From contig UQKQ01000002.1 in the NCBI GenBank assembly GCA_900541645.1, positions 62,001-126,000 of the forward strand: a stretch of DNA of 64,000 bases, in the 5' to 3' direction. Source of the stretch: an uncultured Collinsella sp. GTDB taxonomy: Bacteria; Actinomycetota; Coriobacteriia; Coriobacteriales; Coriobacteriaceae. Made by a program: the position numbers and the translations under genes. Each line of letters starts with the position of its first letter. Position 1 is the first letter of the stretch. Below are positions 43,712 through 55,830 of the stretch, piece by piece. The notes below the pieces were generated by a model. It made no database searches, had not been told where the DNA came from, and saw nothing but the letters and a program-made list of their open reading frames with translations.

Positions 43712-45148
43712 TTACGGCAGGGGGATAAGGCCCGAAACCGCAGTGAATGCCATGCAGATAACGCTCACGACCAGGAAGAATTTCCAAGCAACCTTCCACC
43801 ACTGGCCAAGCGGAATCTTGCAGACGCCAAGACCGGCAACGAGCATCGCGCTTGTTGGCGAAATGAGAGACATGGCCGCGCTGCCCATGGAAAGACCAGT
43901 AACTGCAGCCTCGGGGTTTAAGCCCATCAACTCAACAAGCGGGCCGAAAATGGGAATCGTAAGAGCAGCGATGCCCGAGGAGCTCGGAACGAGGATCGAC
44001 AGAAGGTTATCCACGACATAGAGGATGCTCGTAAAGATAACGGCTGGAACTCCAGTGAGAGCCGTGGCGAGCGTATTGAGAATCGTATCGATGATGAGAC
44101 CGTCGTTGGCGATTACGAGGATTCCGCGGGCAAGACCGACAACAATGGCCGAGAACGCGAAGTCTGCAATTCCCTTAACGAACTCTCCCGCGATCTCCTT
44201 CTCGTTCATCCCGGAAACTACACCCGAAAGAAGGGCCATGGCCAAGAAAATCGCAGAGATTTCGTTCATGTACCAGCCCTGGGCCACCAGACCCCAAATG
44301 ATGGCGGCAAGTCCAAGCACGAAAATAACCATAACGGCTTTCTGCCTACCGGTGAACTCGCTATCGAGGAGATTCTCGTCCGCACCAAACTCTTTGCGCT
44401 TCTCGATGTCATCGTGGAAAGCTGGGGATGCCTCGGGATTCTTCTTAACCTTGAGGGCATACATCACAACCCATGCGATGGCAACTGCAGTGAGCACGAC
44501 AAGGGCGATAGTACGCAAACAAAGCTGGGGGTTGCCCTGGATACCGAGGATGCCCTGGGAAATCAGGACGTTGAACGGGTTTACGGTAGATGCGATGTAT
44601 CCGATACGGGCACCCACAAACACCGTCATGAACGCCGTAATTGAGTCGAAGCCCATGGCCATCATGATCGGCATAAGAATCGCAAAGAACGGAAGTGTTT
44701 CCTCTGCCATACCAAAGGTGCTGCCACCCAAGGCAAAGAGCACCATCAGAATCGGGATGATGAGGACGTCCTTGCTCTTGAACTTCTTCACCACTCGAGC
44801 AACACCGCTCGTGATGGCTCCGGTCGCCGTGATGACCTGGAAGGAACCTCCCACGATCAAAATGAACGCAACGACCTCGACCGCTTGCTGGATGCCGATC
44901 GCAGGAGCCTCAAGCACTTCGAAGACACCTTGGCGAAGATCGACCTCGTTGCCGTCCTCGTCCGTATAGACCTTATCGACAGGCGCATAGGTGCCCGAAA
45001 CTGTTACCTCGCGGCCGTTAACCTCCTGGCGTTCAAACGAACCCGAAGGCACGACCCAGGTCAGAACGGCAAATACGGCCATCAAGACGAGAATGATGGT
45101 GTATACGTGCGGAACTCGAAAGGCACGCTTCTTTTCTGTCTCTGCCAT
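43712..45148 (-). CDS. arcD: YfcC-family arginine/ornithine antiporter
   Basis: This 478-residue integral membrane protein of the YfcC/ArcD-like (C4-dicarboxylate anaerobic carrier) superfamily has about twelve helices. It begins RVPHVYTIILVLMAVFAVLTWVVPSGSF, typical of YfcC antiporters found beside arcA. It would exchange external arginine for internal ornithine without energy cost. It is the first gene of the arc operon, with GGAGGAG four bases upstream of the ATG. The promoter region is shared, divergently, with the second deiminase. Confidence 0.93.
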   Translation of the reverse strand: MAETEKKRAFRVPHVYTIILVLMAVFAVLTWVVPSGSFERQEVNGREVTVSGTYAPVDKVYTDEDGNEVDLRQGVFEVLEAPAIGIQQAVEVVAFILIVGGSFQVITATGAITSGVARVVKKFKSKDVLIIPILMVLFALGGSTFGMAEETLPFFAILMPIMMAMGFDSITAFMTVFVGARIGYIASTVNPFNVLISQGILGIQGNPQLCLRTIALVVLTAVAIAWVVMYALKVKKNPEASPAFHDDIEKRKEFGADENLLDSEFTGRQKAVMVIFVLGLAAIIWGLVAQGWYMNEISAIFLAMALLSGVVSGMNEKEIAGEFVKGIADFAFSAIVVGLARGILVIANDGLIIDTILNTLATALTGVPAVIFTSILYVVDNLLSILVPSSSGIAALTIPIFGPLVELMGLNPEAAVTGLSMGSAAMSLISPTSAMLVAGLGVCKIPLGQWWKVAWKFFLVVSVICMAFTAVSGLIPLP

Positions 45149-45292
45149 CTCTCCTCCTTAATTCAGGGGTTTTTCGTTGCCGGCAAAGCCATTGTGTCAT
45201 CGCGCAAAACACCCTTCCGCCCCATCGCCCGCCAGCGAAAGCCATCGGCCCGTAAACGGCCTTTAGATTGATGTAATTCGTCAATTTACTTT

Positions 45293-45319
45293 GCTAATTG
45301 ATGTTTAACATCAATTAGC
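45293..45319. promoter_or_regulatory. 27-bp perfect palindrome between arcD and the second deiminase
   Basis: GCTAATTGATGTT and its exact complement flank one central T. A related half-site with GATGTAATTCGTCAATT lies at 45270-45286, and TGATGTAAATTG lies at 45353. The position between divergent promoters makes it a strong operator candidate, most likely for the XRE/S24-like protein at 46678 or for an ArgR-type protein elsewhere. Confidence 0.7.
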
Positions 45320-45425
45320 AGCTCTGTTCGTGCCATTCACCTGTGACAGATATGATGTAAATTGAAACAATCTCGTAATGTGCCACTATGGAAGCAATAA
45401 ATACTCATCGCCAAAGCGAGGTCAC

Positions 45426-46676
45426 ATGTCCGCATTGCATGTTCAAAACGAAATAGGAAAGCTAAAAAGGGTCCTCCTGCACTGTCCCGGCCCCGAAACG
45501 CGCAACTACCCCGACGGGCAGTTCAATCGAGTCTTTACGCTGCGCCCTTCTAGCAACTCATTTGATCTTGAAAAGGCTCTTAGGGAGCATCATGCTTACT
45601 CGGCGATGCTCGAGCACGAAGGAGTAGAGATTCTCTATCTCGAAAACCTTCTTACCGAAGCCCTTGATGCGACAGAGCAGGCGCGCCACTCTTTTATCGA
45701 TAGCTACATTTCAGAATGCGGCGCGCGGGGCATTGAGCTCGAATCTGCCATTCGCGAGTATCTTGAGTGCATCGAAGGCTCCCGTGCCCTGGCTCAAGCA
45801 GCGGTCAATGGCATCCGCTACTCCCAGGTCTTCGATACGGATAAGGAGGTATTCAGCCTCGCAAAACTGACGGGAGATGCATACTCGCCCGACGACCTTC
45901 TCGTAAGCCCCCTTAACACCATGTGGTTCACTCGCGATCCGGCGAGCGTCATCGGCGAAGGCGTCACGCTCAACCATATGTACTGGCCAGAGCGCAACCG
46001 TGAGGTTATCGCCTATAAAACGATTTTTACGTATCACCCGGATTTCCGCGAGACTCCCCAGTTCTTCAAGCATGAATCGACTTTCCACATTGAAGGCGGC
46101 GACCTGCACAACCTCAACAGCGAAAACGTAGCCGTTGGAATCTCCCAGCGAACCGAGCCGGCGGCGATAGACACCCTGGCAAATAACTTGCTCTGGGATG
46201 AGAACTCGACTATTGAGTCCGTATGGGCCATTCAGGTCCCCTACGATGATCTCTGCATTCATCTCGACACATATTTCACTCGCGTTGGCTACGAGACATT
46301 CCTCGTTGCCCGTGAACTTCTCGACCAAGCGCGGGTCTACCGCATCACACGGGGCAGATCGGAAGGGACAACCCGGGCACGCCATGTCGAAGGCGGACTG
46401 AAAGAAGCGTTGCGATTAGCCCTAGGTTCAAGTTCGTTGCAATTTATCCCTTGCGGTGGCTCAAATCCCGGTGCGGCAGAGGTCGAAAGGTCCAACAATG
46501 CCACAAGCACCCTTTGTTTGGAGCCCGGCAAGGTCTGCGTATACGAAGAAAACGCCGAAACCAACAAAGCACTGGAGCAGGCAGGTATTGAACTTGTCCC
46601 CATCTCTATCTTCGAGCTGACAAACGGCTTTGGCGGTCCCAACTGCCTCTGCCTTCCCCTCGTCCGCACTTCATAA
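45426..46676 (+). CDS. Arginine deiminase-like paralogue
   Basis: This 416-residue member of the arginine deiminase family is clearly divergent from ArcA. The catalytic positions persist (FTRDPASVIGEG, FHIEGGDLHNL, CIHLDTYFT and the cysteine in GGPNCLCLP), but the N-terminal substrate loop lacks the D-x-AQKEHD stretch of ArcA and reads SSNSFDLEKALREHHAY. It may deiminate another guanidino compound or act as an arginine sensor. It is divergent from arcD and is followed one base later by the XRE regulator. GAGG lies four bases before the ATG at 45426. Confidence 0.85.
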   Translation: MSALHVQNEIGKLKRVLLHCPGPETRNYPDGQFNRVFTLRPSSNSFDLEKALREHHAYSAMLEHEGVEILYLENLLTEALDATEQARHSFIDSYISECGARGIELESAIREYLECIEGSRALAQAAVNGIRYSQVFDTDKEVFSLAKLTGDAYSPDDLLVSPLNTMWFTRDPASVIGEGVTLNHMYWPERNREVIAYKTIFTYHPDFRETPQFFKHESTFHIEGGDLHNLNSENVAVGISQRTEPAAIDTLANNLLWDENSTIESVWAIQVPYDDLCIHLDTYFTRVGYETFLVARELLDQARVYRITRGRSEGTTRARHVEGGLKEALRLALGSSSLQFIPCGGSNPGAAEVERSNNATSTLCLEPGKVCVYEENAETNKALEQAGIELVPISIFELTNGFGGPNCLCLPLVRTS

Positions 46677-46677
46677 C

Positions 46678-47328
46678 ATGGGAACGGGTCAAAACATAAA
46701 GGCGCTTCGCAAGCGCGACCAGCTAACGCAGGAGGAGTTCGCAGCACTCATCGGCGTCTCCAAAGAAACGGTATGCCGCTGGGAAAAGGACCGCTATGCA
46801 ATCCGCCGCTCAACGTTATTCAAGATAGTATCGAAATTTAACCTGCAGCTCGATGACCTCACATCTGAAACCGCAGGGCTTGCCGCAAAGCTCGACCACG
46901 AGGAGCGAAAGGGGGAATCCAGAGAAGTTACTACTGATTCCCTTTGCGATGTATTTAAAATCCAGATGAATGGAGGCAGAACGGGACTTAAACAAACCGG
47001 AACAACCGCGCTTCCCTCATCCGTATTCAAGAAACATCGCGGGTGCTTCTTTGTTCAAATGGACACGTCCGCCATGTCCAAATGCTATCCGATTGGATCT
47101 CATCTCCTCGTGGATCCCAGTCTGAAACCCTGGAACGGATGCTCCGTCCTCGCTTTGGCCGATAATTCGAGAATCGTCATACGGCGTTATAGCACCGGCA
47201 CAAACACCGTGATGCTCTCATCCCACTCCTATCGCACAGCGGAACCGGATATCGTGCTGGACAAACGCCGAATTAGGATTCTGGGAGTCATCGTTTGGTT
47301 CCAGGCATCTCATGATCTGAGTGTTTAA
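46678..47328 (+). CDS. XRE-family regulator with S24/LexA-like C-terminal domain
   Basis: This 216-residue protein has a helix-turn-helix (about residues 5-60, with TQEEFAALIGVSKETVCRWEKDR) and a C-terminal beta-rich region (about 115-205, with GSHLLVDPSLKPWNGCSVLAL) that looks like the S24 peptidase fold. I do not see a convincing Ser-Lys catalytic pair, so it is probably a dimerisation or sensing domain. It is co-transcribed with the deiminase paralogue, with a one-base gap. I infer that it regulates the arc genes through the 27-bp palindrome. Confidence 0.85.
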   Translation: MGTGQNIKALRKRDQLTQEEFAALIGVSKETVCRWEKDRYAIRRSTLFKIVSKFNLQLDDLTSETAGLAAKLDHEERKGESREVTTDSLCDVFKIQMNGGRTGLKQTGTTALPSSVFKKHRGCFFVQMDTSAMSKCYPIGSHLLVDPSLKPWNGCSVLALADNSRIVIRRYSTGTNTVMLSSHSYRTAEPDIVLDKRRIRILGVIVWFQASHDLSV

Positions 47329-47372
47329 TCAAATTGAATCTTGCCCGCCCCCCCATTTGCTCACCCCTCAAC

Positions 47373-48418
47373 AGCAAAAGCCCCGCAGCCGGAGCGGGCT
47401 GCGGGGCTCATGAAGAGAGGCTAGTTTGTGGGCGCCTTGCCCGGCGCCCACGAGAGAGGCAACGGAGTAGGGACTACTCGTGGATGCGGGTACCGGAGAG
47501 GCCGGCCATGGTCTCGGCGGCCTTGTCCAGGGCGCCGATGATGCAGGTGCGGCCCTTGCGGGAGCGGGCGAACTTGATGGCGGCGCGGACCTTGGGCTCC
47601 ATGGAGCCCTTGCCGAACTGGCCCTCGTCGGCCAGGCGCTCGGCCTCGTCGGCGGTGAGGTCCTCGAGCTCCTCCTGGTTGGGCTTGCCGAAGTTGATGG
47701 CGACATGCTCGACGGCGGTCAGCAGGAACAGAACGTCGGCGTCGCAGTCCTCGGCCAGCAGCTCGCCGCCCAGGTCCTTGTCGATGACGGCGGGAACGCC
47801 CTTGTAGCAGCCCTTGTTCTCGTAGTCGCGGACGACGGGGATGCCGCCGCCACCGCAGGCGATGACGATGAACTCGTTGTCGAGCAGGTTGAGGATGGAG
47901 TCGGCCTCGACGATCTTCTTGGGATCGGGGGAAGCGACGACGCGACGCCAGCCGCGGCCGGAATCCTCGACGAAGACCTTGGAGGGATCCTCGGCCATGA
48001 ACTCCTTGGCCTGCTCCTCGGTGTAGAAGGGGCCGATCGGCTTGGTCGGGTTCTTGAACGCGGGATCGTCCGGGTCGCACTCGATCTGGGTGACGACGGT
48101 GGCGGCGTGCCAGCGCTTGTAGCGCTTGTGCATCTCGCGGCCGATGCCCTGCTGCAGGTGATAGCCAATGTAGCCCTGGGACATGGCGCCGCACTCGGGC
48201 AGCGGCATCTCGGGGGTGCCGATGGCATCGTGGGCGGCGGCGAAGGCGTTCTGGATCATGCCGACCTGCGGGCCGTTGCCGTGGGTGATGATGATCTCGT
48301 TGCCCTGCTCGATAAGACCAAGGAGAGCGTGGGCGGTGTTGCTCACGGCCTCGATCTGCTCGACGGGGTTGTTGCCGAGGGCGTTGCCGCCGAGGGCGAC
48401 GACAATACGATCGGGCTT
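47373..48418. repeat. 1,046-bp near-identical direct repeat, copy 2 (arcC)
   Basis: This is the partner of 40245-41290. The match begins just outside the terminator and stops inside the fifth codon of arcC. The intervening segment holds arcB, arcA, arcD, the second deiminase and the XRE gene. Confidence 0.9.
47374..47408 (-). terminator. Terminator of the second arcC
   Basis: It has the same hairpin as 40246-40280 but with a perfect 12-bp stem (A at 47387 restores an A-T pair), followed by TTTTGC on the minus strand. Confidence 0.8.
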
Positions 48419-48436
48419 GCCAAGAGGCTTAGACAT
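47474..48436 (-). CDS. arcC: Carbamate kinase, copy 2
   Basis: This 320-residue protein is identical to the copy at 40346-41308 except at residue 5. It stands alone, with its own upstream region and ribosome site (AAAGGA nine bases before the ATG), so it can be expressed apart from the arc operon. Near-perfect DNA identity, including third codon positions and the terminator, indicates very recent duplication or gene conversion. Unlinked expression would allow ATP production from carbamoyl phosphate made by other routes. Confidence 0.96.
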   Translation of the reverse strand: MSKPLGKPDRIVVALGGNALGNNPVEQIEAVSNTAHALLGLIEQGNEIIITHGNGPQVGMIQNAFAAAHDAIGTPEMPLPECGAMSQGYIGYHLQQGIGREMHKRYKRWHAATVVTQIECDPDDPAFKNPTKPIGPFYTEEQAKEFMAEDPSKVFVEDSGRGWRRVVASPDPKKIVEADSILNLLDNEFIVIACGGGGIPVVRDYENKGCYKGVPAVIDKDLGGELLAEDCDADVLFLLTAVEHVAINFGKPNQEELEDLTADEAERLADEGQFGKGSMEPKVRAAIKFARSRKGRTCIIGALDKAAETMAGLSGTRIHE

Positions 48437-49000
48437 TGCTGGAATCCTTTCTGTAAAAGGCCTACAACCCATTAATAACCCGCGTCCGTGCGATACGCGA
48501 GTTTATTAAGGTTTATATTCTCTTTATCGCTCATTTTATTCATTTTGAAAACAGTTGAACGGTGAACGGTCGTTTTTACCCGCTCAGCGTAAGGAATCCC
48601 AGCTCACGCATGTTTACGTCATCTACGTGCGACTTTATTTAATTAGAGCAGAGATTAGGCTGGATTATGCAAACTATATCTTTGCTAAACACATAACGGA
48701 CACTGCAATTATTTACTCGCACTATACGAGATTCTATGCACTTGCAAGACAAGTATGCACCCCTGCAATAACACGGGGCTTTTCATCCAACAAAAGGGAT
48801 AGCCAATCGCGCTTCACTTTGCGGCAAGCGACTGTGAGTTTGCAGTATAGAACTTTACCGTCGGGTATTGCATGAACGCCGTCGACGCCCTCTCGCTCCT
48901 GCGCGCCCAGGCAATCGAGAACATCAGCGGCGTCCCCAGTCTTTTTGCATGGCACCGCGCCGGCTCGATGGCTCTGGGACCTAAGCGAATCTTTGCTATC
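48437..49000. other. AT-rich intergenic region without a convincing gene
   Basis: This 560-base stretch is visibly richer in A and T than its surroundings. The only open frame of note (48872-49051, 59 codons) ends inside the 34-bp tandem repeat and has no recognisable features. It separates the arginine locus from the ATPase gene and may be the trace of an insertion. Confidence 0.45.
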
Positions 49001-49086
49001 TGCCAATTTTTGTACGATTTGGGTCAAATCTATTTGCCAATTTTTGTATGATTAGGGGCAAATCTATTTGCCAATTTTTGTCATTG
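49001..49086. repeat. Three tandem 34-bp repeats upstream of the ATPase gene
   Basis: TGCCAATTTTTGTA begins at 49001, 49035 and 49069, an exact 34-base period. The first two units share almost the whole sequence, and the third ends at the ribosome site. Helical spacing of about three turns suggests binding sites for one protein, perhaps an autoregulatory operator. Confidence 0.75.
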
Positions 49087-49095
49087 AGGGGTTTT

Positions 49096-50457
49096 ATGCT
49101 ACGCCGTAAGGTCACTGACAGGCTTTTGAGCTGGAAGAACAACTCCAATAAAGCGTTGCTTGTTACCGGTGCGCGTCAAATTGGCAAGAGCTATGCGATT
49201 CGCGCGTTTGGTAAAGACAACTACGCGTCGTATTTTGAGGCCAATTTGCTGCTCGATGCCGAGGCAAGAGATGTGCTCATTGGCGCTAAGAACGCCGTTG
49301 ACTTTATCAACCGCGTTGCCCTTCTTGCGGATGCACCGCTTGTTGAGGGAGATACGCTTATCTTTGTCGATGAAATACAGGAGTATCCGCAGATCGTCAC
49401 GCTCATGAAGGCGTTGGTCGAGGACGGGCGCTTTAGCTATGTCTTCTCGGGGTCTATGCTTGGGACTGAGTTTAAGGGGATCTCTTCTTTCCCGGTGGGG
49501 TATGTCGAGCACATTGTTATGCGGCCAATGGATTTTGAAGAGTTTTGTTGGGCAAACAGCATCAGCGAGAATGTGCTTGCAGACATCCGCAGCTGCCTTG
49601 TCGAGAGGCGTCCCGTCGAAAACTATATTCATGAGGCGATGCTCAAAAACTTTAGAGCTTATATCGTTTGCGGCGGCATGCCGGAGGTCGTACAGAACTA
49701 TATCGATTCGGGTTATTCACTCGTGAGGACGCGTGAGCTTCAAATTCAGCTGGTCGATCAGTACAAAAGTGATATCTCTAAATATGCATCGACTCGAGCG
49801 TTTAACGTTCGCGCGATTTTCGAACAAATTCCCGTTCAGCTTGAGGCGGAGTCCCATCGCTTTGTTGTTTCATCCCTGGGCGAGGGGGCTCGCCTTCAAA
49901 AATACGAGCAGGATTTCCTATGGCTGGTGAACGCGGGCGTCGGTTTGATGGTCGCCCAGGTGACGGAGGCCCGGAGTCCTCTTAAGAGGACAGAGAAGGC
50001 GACCGCCTTTAAGCTATACGAGTCTGATACAGGCATGCTCGCATCACGGTATCCCGGCAGCACGGCACGCGCCGTCTACCTTGATATGAAAACCCCCAAC
50101 CTCGGCGGTCTCTATGAGAACGTGGTCGCGCAGGAGCTTGTCGCCCTTGGAACTGATGCATGGTACTACCAGACACGCGAGGTCGGCGAAGTTGACTTTG
50201 TGATCGAAGGCACCCGCGGGCACGTTGTCCCAATCGAGGTCAAATCGGGCAAGAAGGTTCGAGCCCATGCGGCCCTCGACCGTCTGATGAGCGTGAGCGA
50301 GTACAAAATCCCCGAGGCCGTTGTGCTAAGCCACGAGAACCTCAGCAAAGAGGGCAAGGTCCTGTACGTTCCAATCTATATGACATTCTGCCTCGATGAG
50401 TTTATGGAAAAGGACGACCCCAACAACGATTTCTCGTTTGCGCCCATATCCCTCTAG
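49096..50457 (+). CDS. AAA ATPase with DUF4143 C-terminal domain
   Basis: This 453-residue protein has an AAA_14-type ATPase (about residues 15-150) with Walker A VTGARQIGKSYAIRAF and Walker B TLIFVDEIQEYPQIV, then a DUF4143 domain (about 200-420) ending YYQTREVGEVDFVIEG and VVPIEVKSGKK, which resembles a PD-(D/E)xK nuclease core (D, E-x-K). Such proteins are common in mobile or strain-variable regions and their biology is not known. The start is ATG at 49096, four bases after GAGGGG. Three 34-bp repeats precede it. Confidence 0.88.
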   Translation: MLRRKVTDRLLSWKNNSNKALLVTGARQIGKSYAIRAFGKDNYASYFEANLLLDAEARDVLIGAKNAVDFINRVALLADAPLVEGDTLIFVDEIQEYPQIVTLMKALVEDGRFSYVFSGSMLGTEFKGISSFPVGYVEHIVMRPMDFEEFCWANSISENVLADIRSCLVERRPVENYIHEAMLKNFRAYIVCGGMPEVVQNYIDSGYSLVRTRELQIQLVDQYKSDISKYASTRAFNVRAIFEQIPVQLEAESHRFVVSSLGEGARLQKYEQDFLWLVNAGVGLMVAQVTEARSPLKRTEKATAFKLYESDTGMLASRYPGSTARAVYLDMKTPNLGGLYENVVAQELVALGTDAWYYQTREVGEVDFVIEGTRGHVVPIEVKSGKKVRAHAALDRLMSVSEYKIPEAVVLSHENLSKEGKVLYVPIYMTFCLDEFMEKDDPNNDFSFAPISL

Positions 50458-50577
50458 GCCATCTGGGTCCGCAACCAAATCCCCCTCTATGCCCAAAGCC
50501 GCGAAACAGCGACCGGGACAAGGCACCCCACCAACCACGTCCTTCATCAGCCCACACAATCCGAGGACGTAGTCGTA

Positions 50578-50702
50578 GCAGGATCTGAGGGCTGACCTTC
50601 GCGGACACTCCGCAGGACGAAAGAACCCCCGCCGCACGTAGTGCGCAGCGGGGGTTCTTTCATGTCCGAGGACGTCCGCGAAGGTCAGCCCTCAGATCCT
50701 GC
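50578..50702. repeat. Inverted repeat with about 60-bp arms between convergent genes
   Basis: The outer arms (GCAGGATCTGAGGGCTGACC and onward) match perfectly for about 29 bases, a short mismatched section follows, and then GAAAGAACCCCCGC pairs with its complement around the centre near 50640. The inner part can work as a terminator in both directions for the ATPase gene and nifJ. The outer arms are far longer than termination needs. Confidence 0.85.
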
Positions 50703-50712
50703 GGTGGGAGAC

Positions 50713-54252
<3,540 letters not shown>

Positions 54253-54594
54253 ATACCCCTCTCCTCTCATATAGGTATACAGGCCCCGGCGATCGCCGGG
54301 ATATTGGCGTGATGGGATTTTCGCTGTTGCTTCCAATCATCTGGCAGGCAGGCTCAGCAGCAGGTACATGGCGTGGAGAGAAGGCATGCCGAGGCGAGGA
54401 GGGCTGCACGCACTCCACAGGCCCAGCTGCCCGTCTTGCACATGACCGAGCGCCGCAAAGGCCGCATGCCGGATGCTCCCGGGCACGCCCCGGCGATGGG
54501 AGGCACCCGCAACGGAAATCCGCATGCGGGTTTATTGTACCCCGCCGCCAAGTGTAATTTCGACAAATATAGGTGGGCGGTGAAGGTTTACCTC
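54253..54594. other. Region upstream of nifJ
   Basis: No gene is supported. It should hold the nifJ promoter. A small hairpin with CCCGCA / TGCGGG lies at 54508-54532. I see no recognisable riboswitch. Confidence 0.4.
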
Positions 54595-55135
54595 GGGTGA
54601 CCGCCAAGGGCCAAAATGAACGCTTCGTCCCCGGGCGATTGGCCCTGGCGCGCCATGGAGTGTCCCGGAGTGCCGGCATAAAAGGAACGTCCCCATCTGC
54701 CGACTAGAGGGCGCCGACGCCGAGGAGGATAGCGTAGGTGGTGGATTCGCCAAGTCTGAGCTCGTCGCCGGGGTTGAGCTGAGCGGAGCGGCCGGGCTCG
54801 ACCTGGATGCAGACGTTCGTCGCGCCGTTTACCACCATGGTTCCGTTGGTGGACGACAAGTCCTCGACGTGCCAGATATTTTGAGCATCGCACCAGATAT
54901 GGGCATGGCGGGCCGAGACGTCGTCGGTGATGCCGCCCTCCCCCGTTGCCAGCGCGCCGATCTCAACGCCTTCCTCACTCGGCTGAATCCAGCGCGGGAC
55001 GCTCACCACGTAGCCGTTTTGCACGCACAGCAGTCCCAGCGGATGCGCCGGCGCGACCTCGTGCTCGCCCGCGACCGAAGATGTGCTCAGCGAGCGCGGC
55101 GTCGACGTGTCGCCGCCACGGGTCGCATGAGCGCG
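54595..55135. repeat. Direct repeat of the FHA gene 3' end, copy 1
   Basis: This stretch resembles 61335-61876 in the same orientation over about 540 bases, including the non-coding part with GACCGCCAAGGGCCAAAATG and the palindrome GTGCCGGC-n-GGAACGTCCCC. Similarity stops near 55135. The two copies bracket the 6.2-kb island. Confidence 0.8.
54704..55135 (-). pseudogene. 5'-truncated FHA-domain gene remnant
   Basis: The C-terminal part of an FHA protein is intact: SARHAHIWCDAQNIWHVED, then DLSSTNGTMVVNGA, and the end of the beta sandwich. Compared with the complete protein at 61445-62383 it lacks roughly the first 165 residues, and two residues are missing before the SARH motif. An open frame continues to 55183, but residues before about 55135 do not match. 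Without the N-terminal region and the kinase partner it is unlikely to be functional, although it could still give a small FHA peptide. Confidence 0.75.
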
Positions 55136-55699
55136 GCGGCTCGCCCGACTTGGAACTAAGGCGGGCGTGAGAGCAAACGGCATAGGGAACGAATCTTGCG
55201 GATGTACTCCTCGACGTCAGGCAGGTAAGCCCCACGAAGTCACCGGGGAGGCCCAAGCGGCCCGGCACCACTTCCAGATTCTGACCAGGGCGAGTCGTTC
55301 GCCGGTGGCTGAAGGCTCGCTCCCACCCAAAAGGGGAGATTCGCGTTGTTCCCCAATCGCTCTCGCATCTTTCATTTTGCTCGAGGTGGGCTATAAAAAC
55401 TTTCCTGGCGAAAGGCGGCGATTGGTTTCCTTTCTTTCTAGAAGAGCGCGCCTGTAATCTGTTTTCATCCTAAATCAAGTTAAGATCGGACCTTCCAGAG
55501 GCAAGTCGACTCAAACTGCGAGGCTCCATGTTGGAATAAAGAGCGCTGTCGAAGTGCCAACAACACAAAGCTTGCCAGTCTCAAATAGAACCTTTTGGGA
55601 GTCCGATTGGGCCGCACACCGAATCCCCGCTGGTGGTTTTTTATAGCTGCGCAACAATAAACAAGGTTAGTGCCAGTCCAGCATGAAATTGAGGAACGT
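55136..55699. other. Left part of the island, no gene recognised
   Basis: This 560-base stretch of changing base composition is GC-rich on the left and AT-rich on the right. No continuous frame, tRNA or integrase is visible. The right end should contain the promoter of the radical SAM gene. Confidence 0.45.
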
Positions 55700-55830
55700 A
55701 TGCATTTTTCTCAGTAAGTGATCGTCGTTACTGCTTCGATGAGGTCACTCGCAATTGCTTTCAGGTTGACCAAGCATCAGAAGATGCGCTTCGCATATTT
55801 GAAGCATCGGGAAGAACGGTCAACTCGAAG
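55700..55830 (+). other. Displaced N-terminal segment of the radical SAM maturase
   Basis: An ATG at 55700 has a good ribosome site (GAGGA four bases upstream) but reaches a stop after five codons. If the run of five T at 55704-55708 had six, the frame would pass directly into the radical SAM protein, adding about 44 residues beginning MHFFSVSDRRYCFDEV and containing CFQVDQASEDALRIFE. That stretch looks like the N-terminal region usual in peptide-modifying SPASM proteins. Confidence 0.65.

Noticed and set aside
48872..49051. A 59-codon frame (MNAVDALSLLRAQ) before the ATPase gene
   Set aside because: No convincing ribosome site, no recognised features, and its last 17 codons are just the 34-bp tandem repeats. 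It may be a gene remnant but cannot be supported.
49001..49086. A short CRISPR array
   Set aside because: The three units are contiguous 34-bp tandem repeats without spacers, and no cas genes are nearby.
50578..50702. Possible insertion-sequence ends at the large palindrome
   Set aside because: There is no transposase or target duplication, and both arms belong to one continuous hairpin between convergent genes.
55136..55699. An integrase or phage attachment site at the left edge of the island
   Set aside because: No tRNA gene, no short identical core beyond the FHA duplication, and no recombinase frame could be found.
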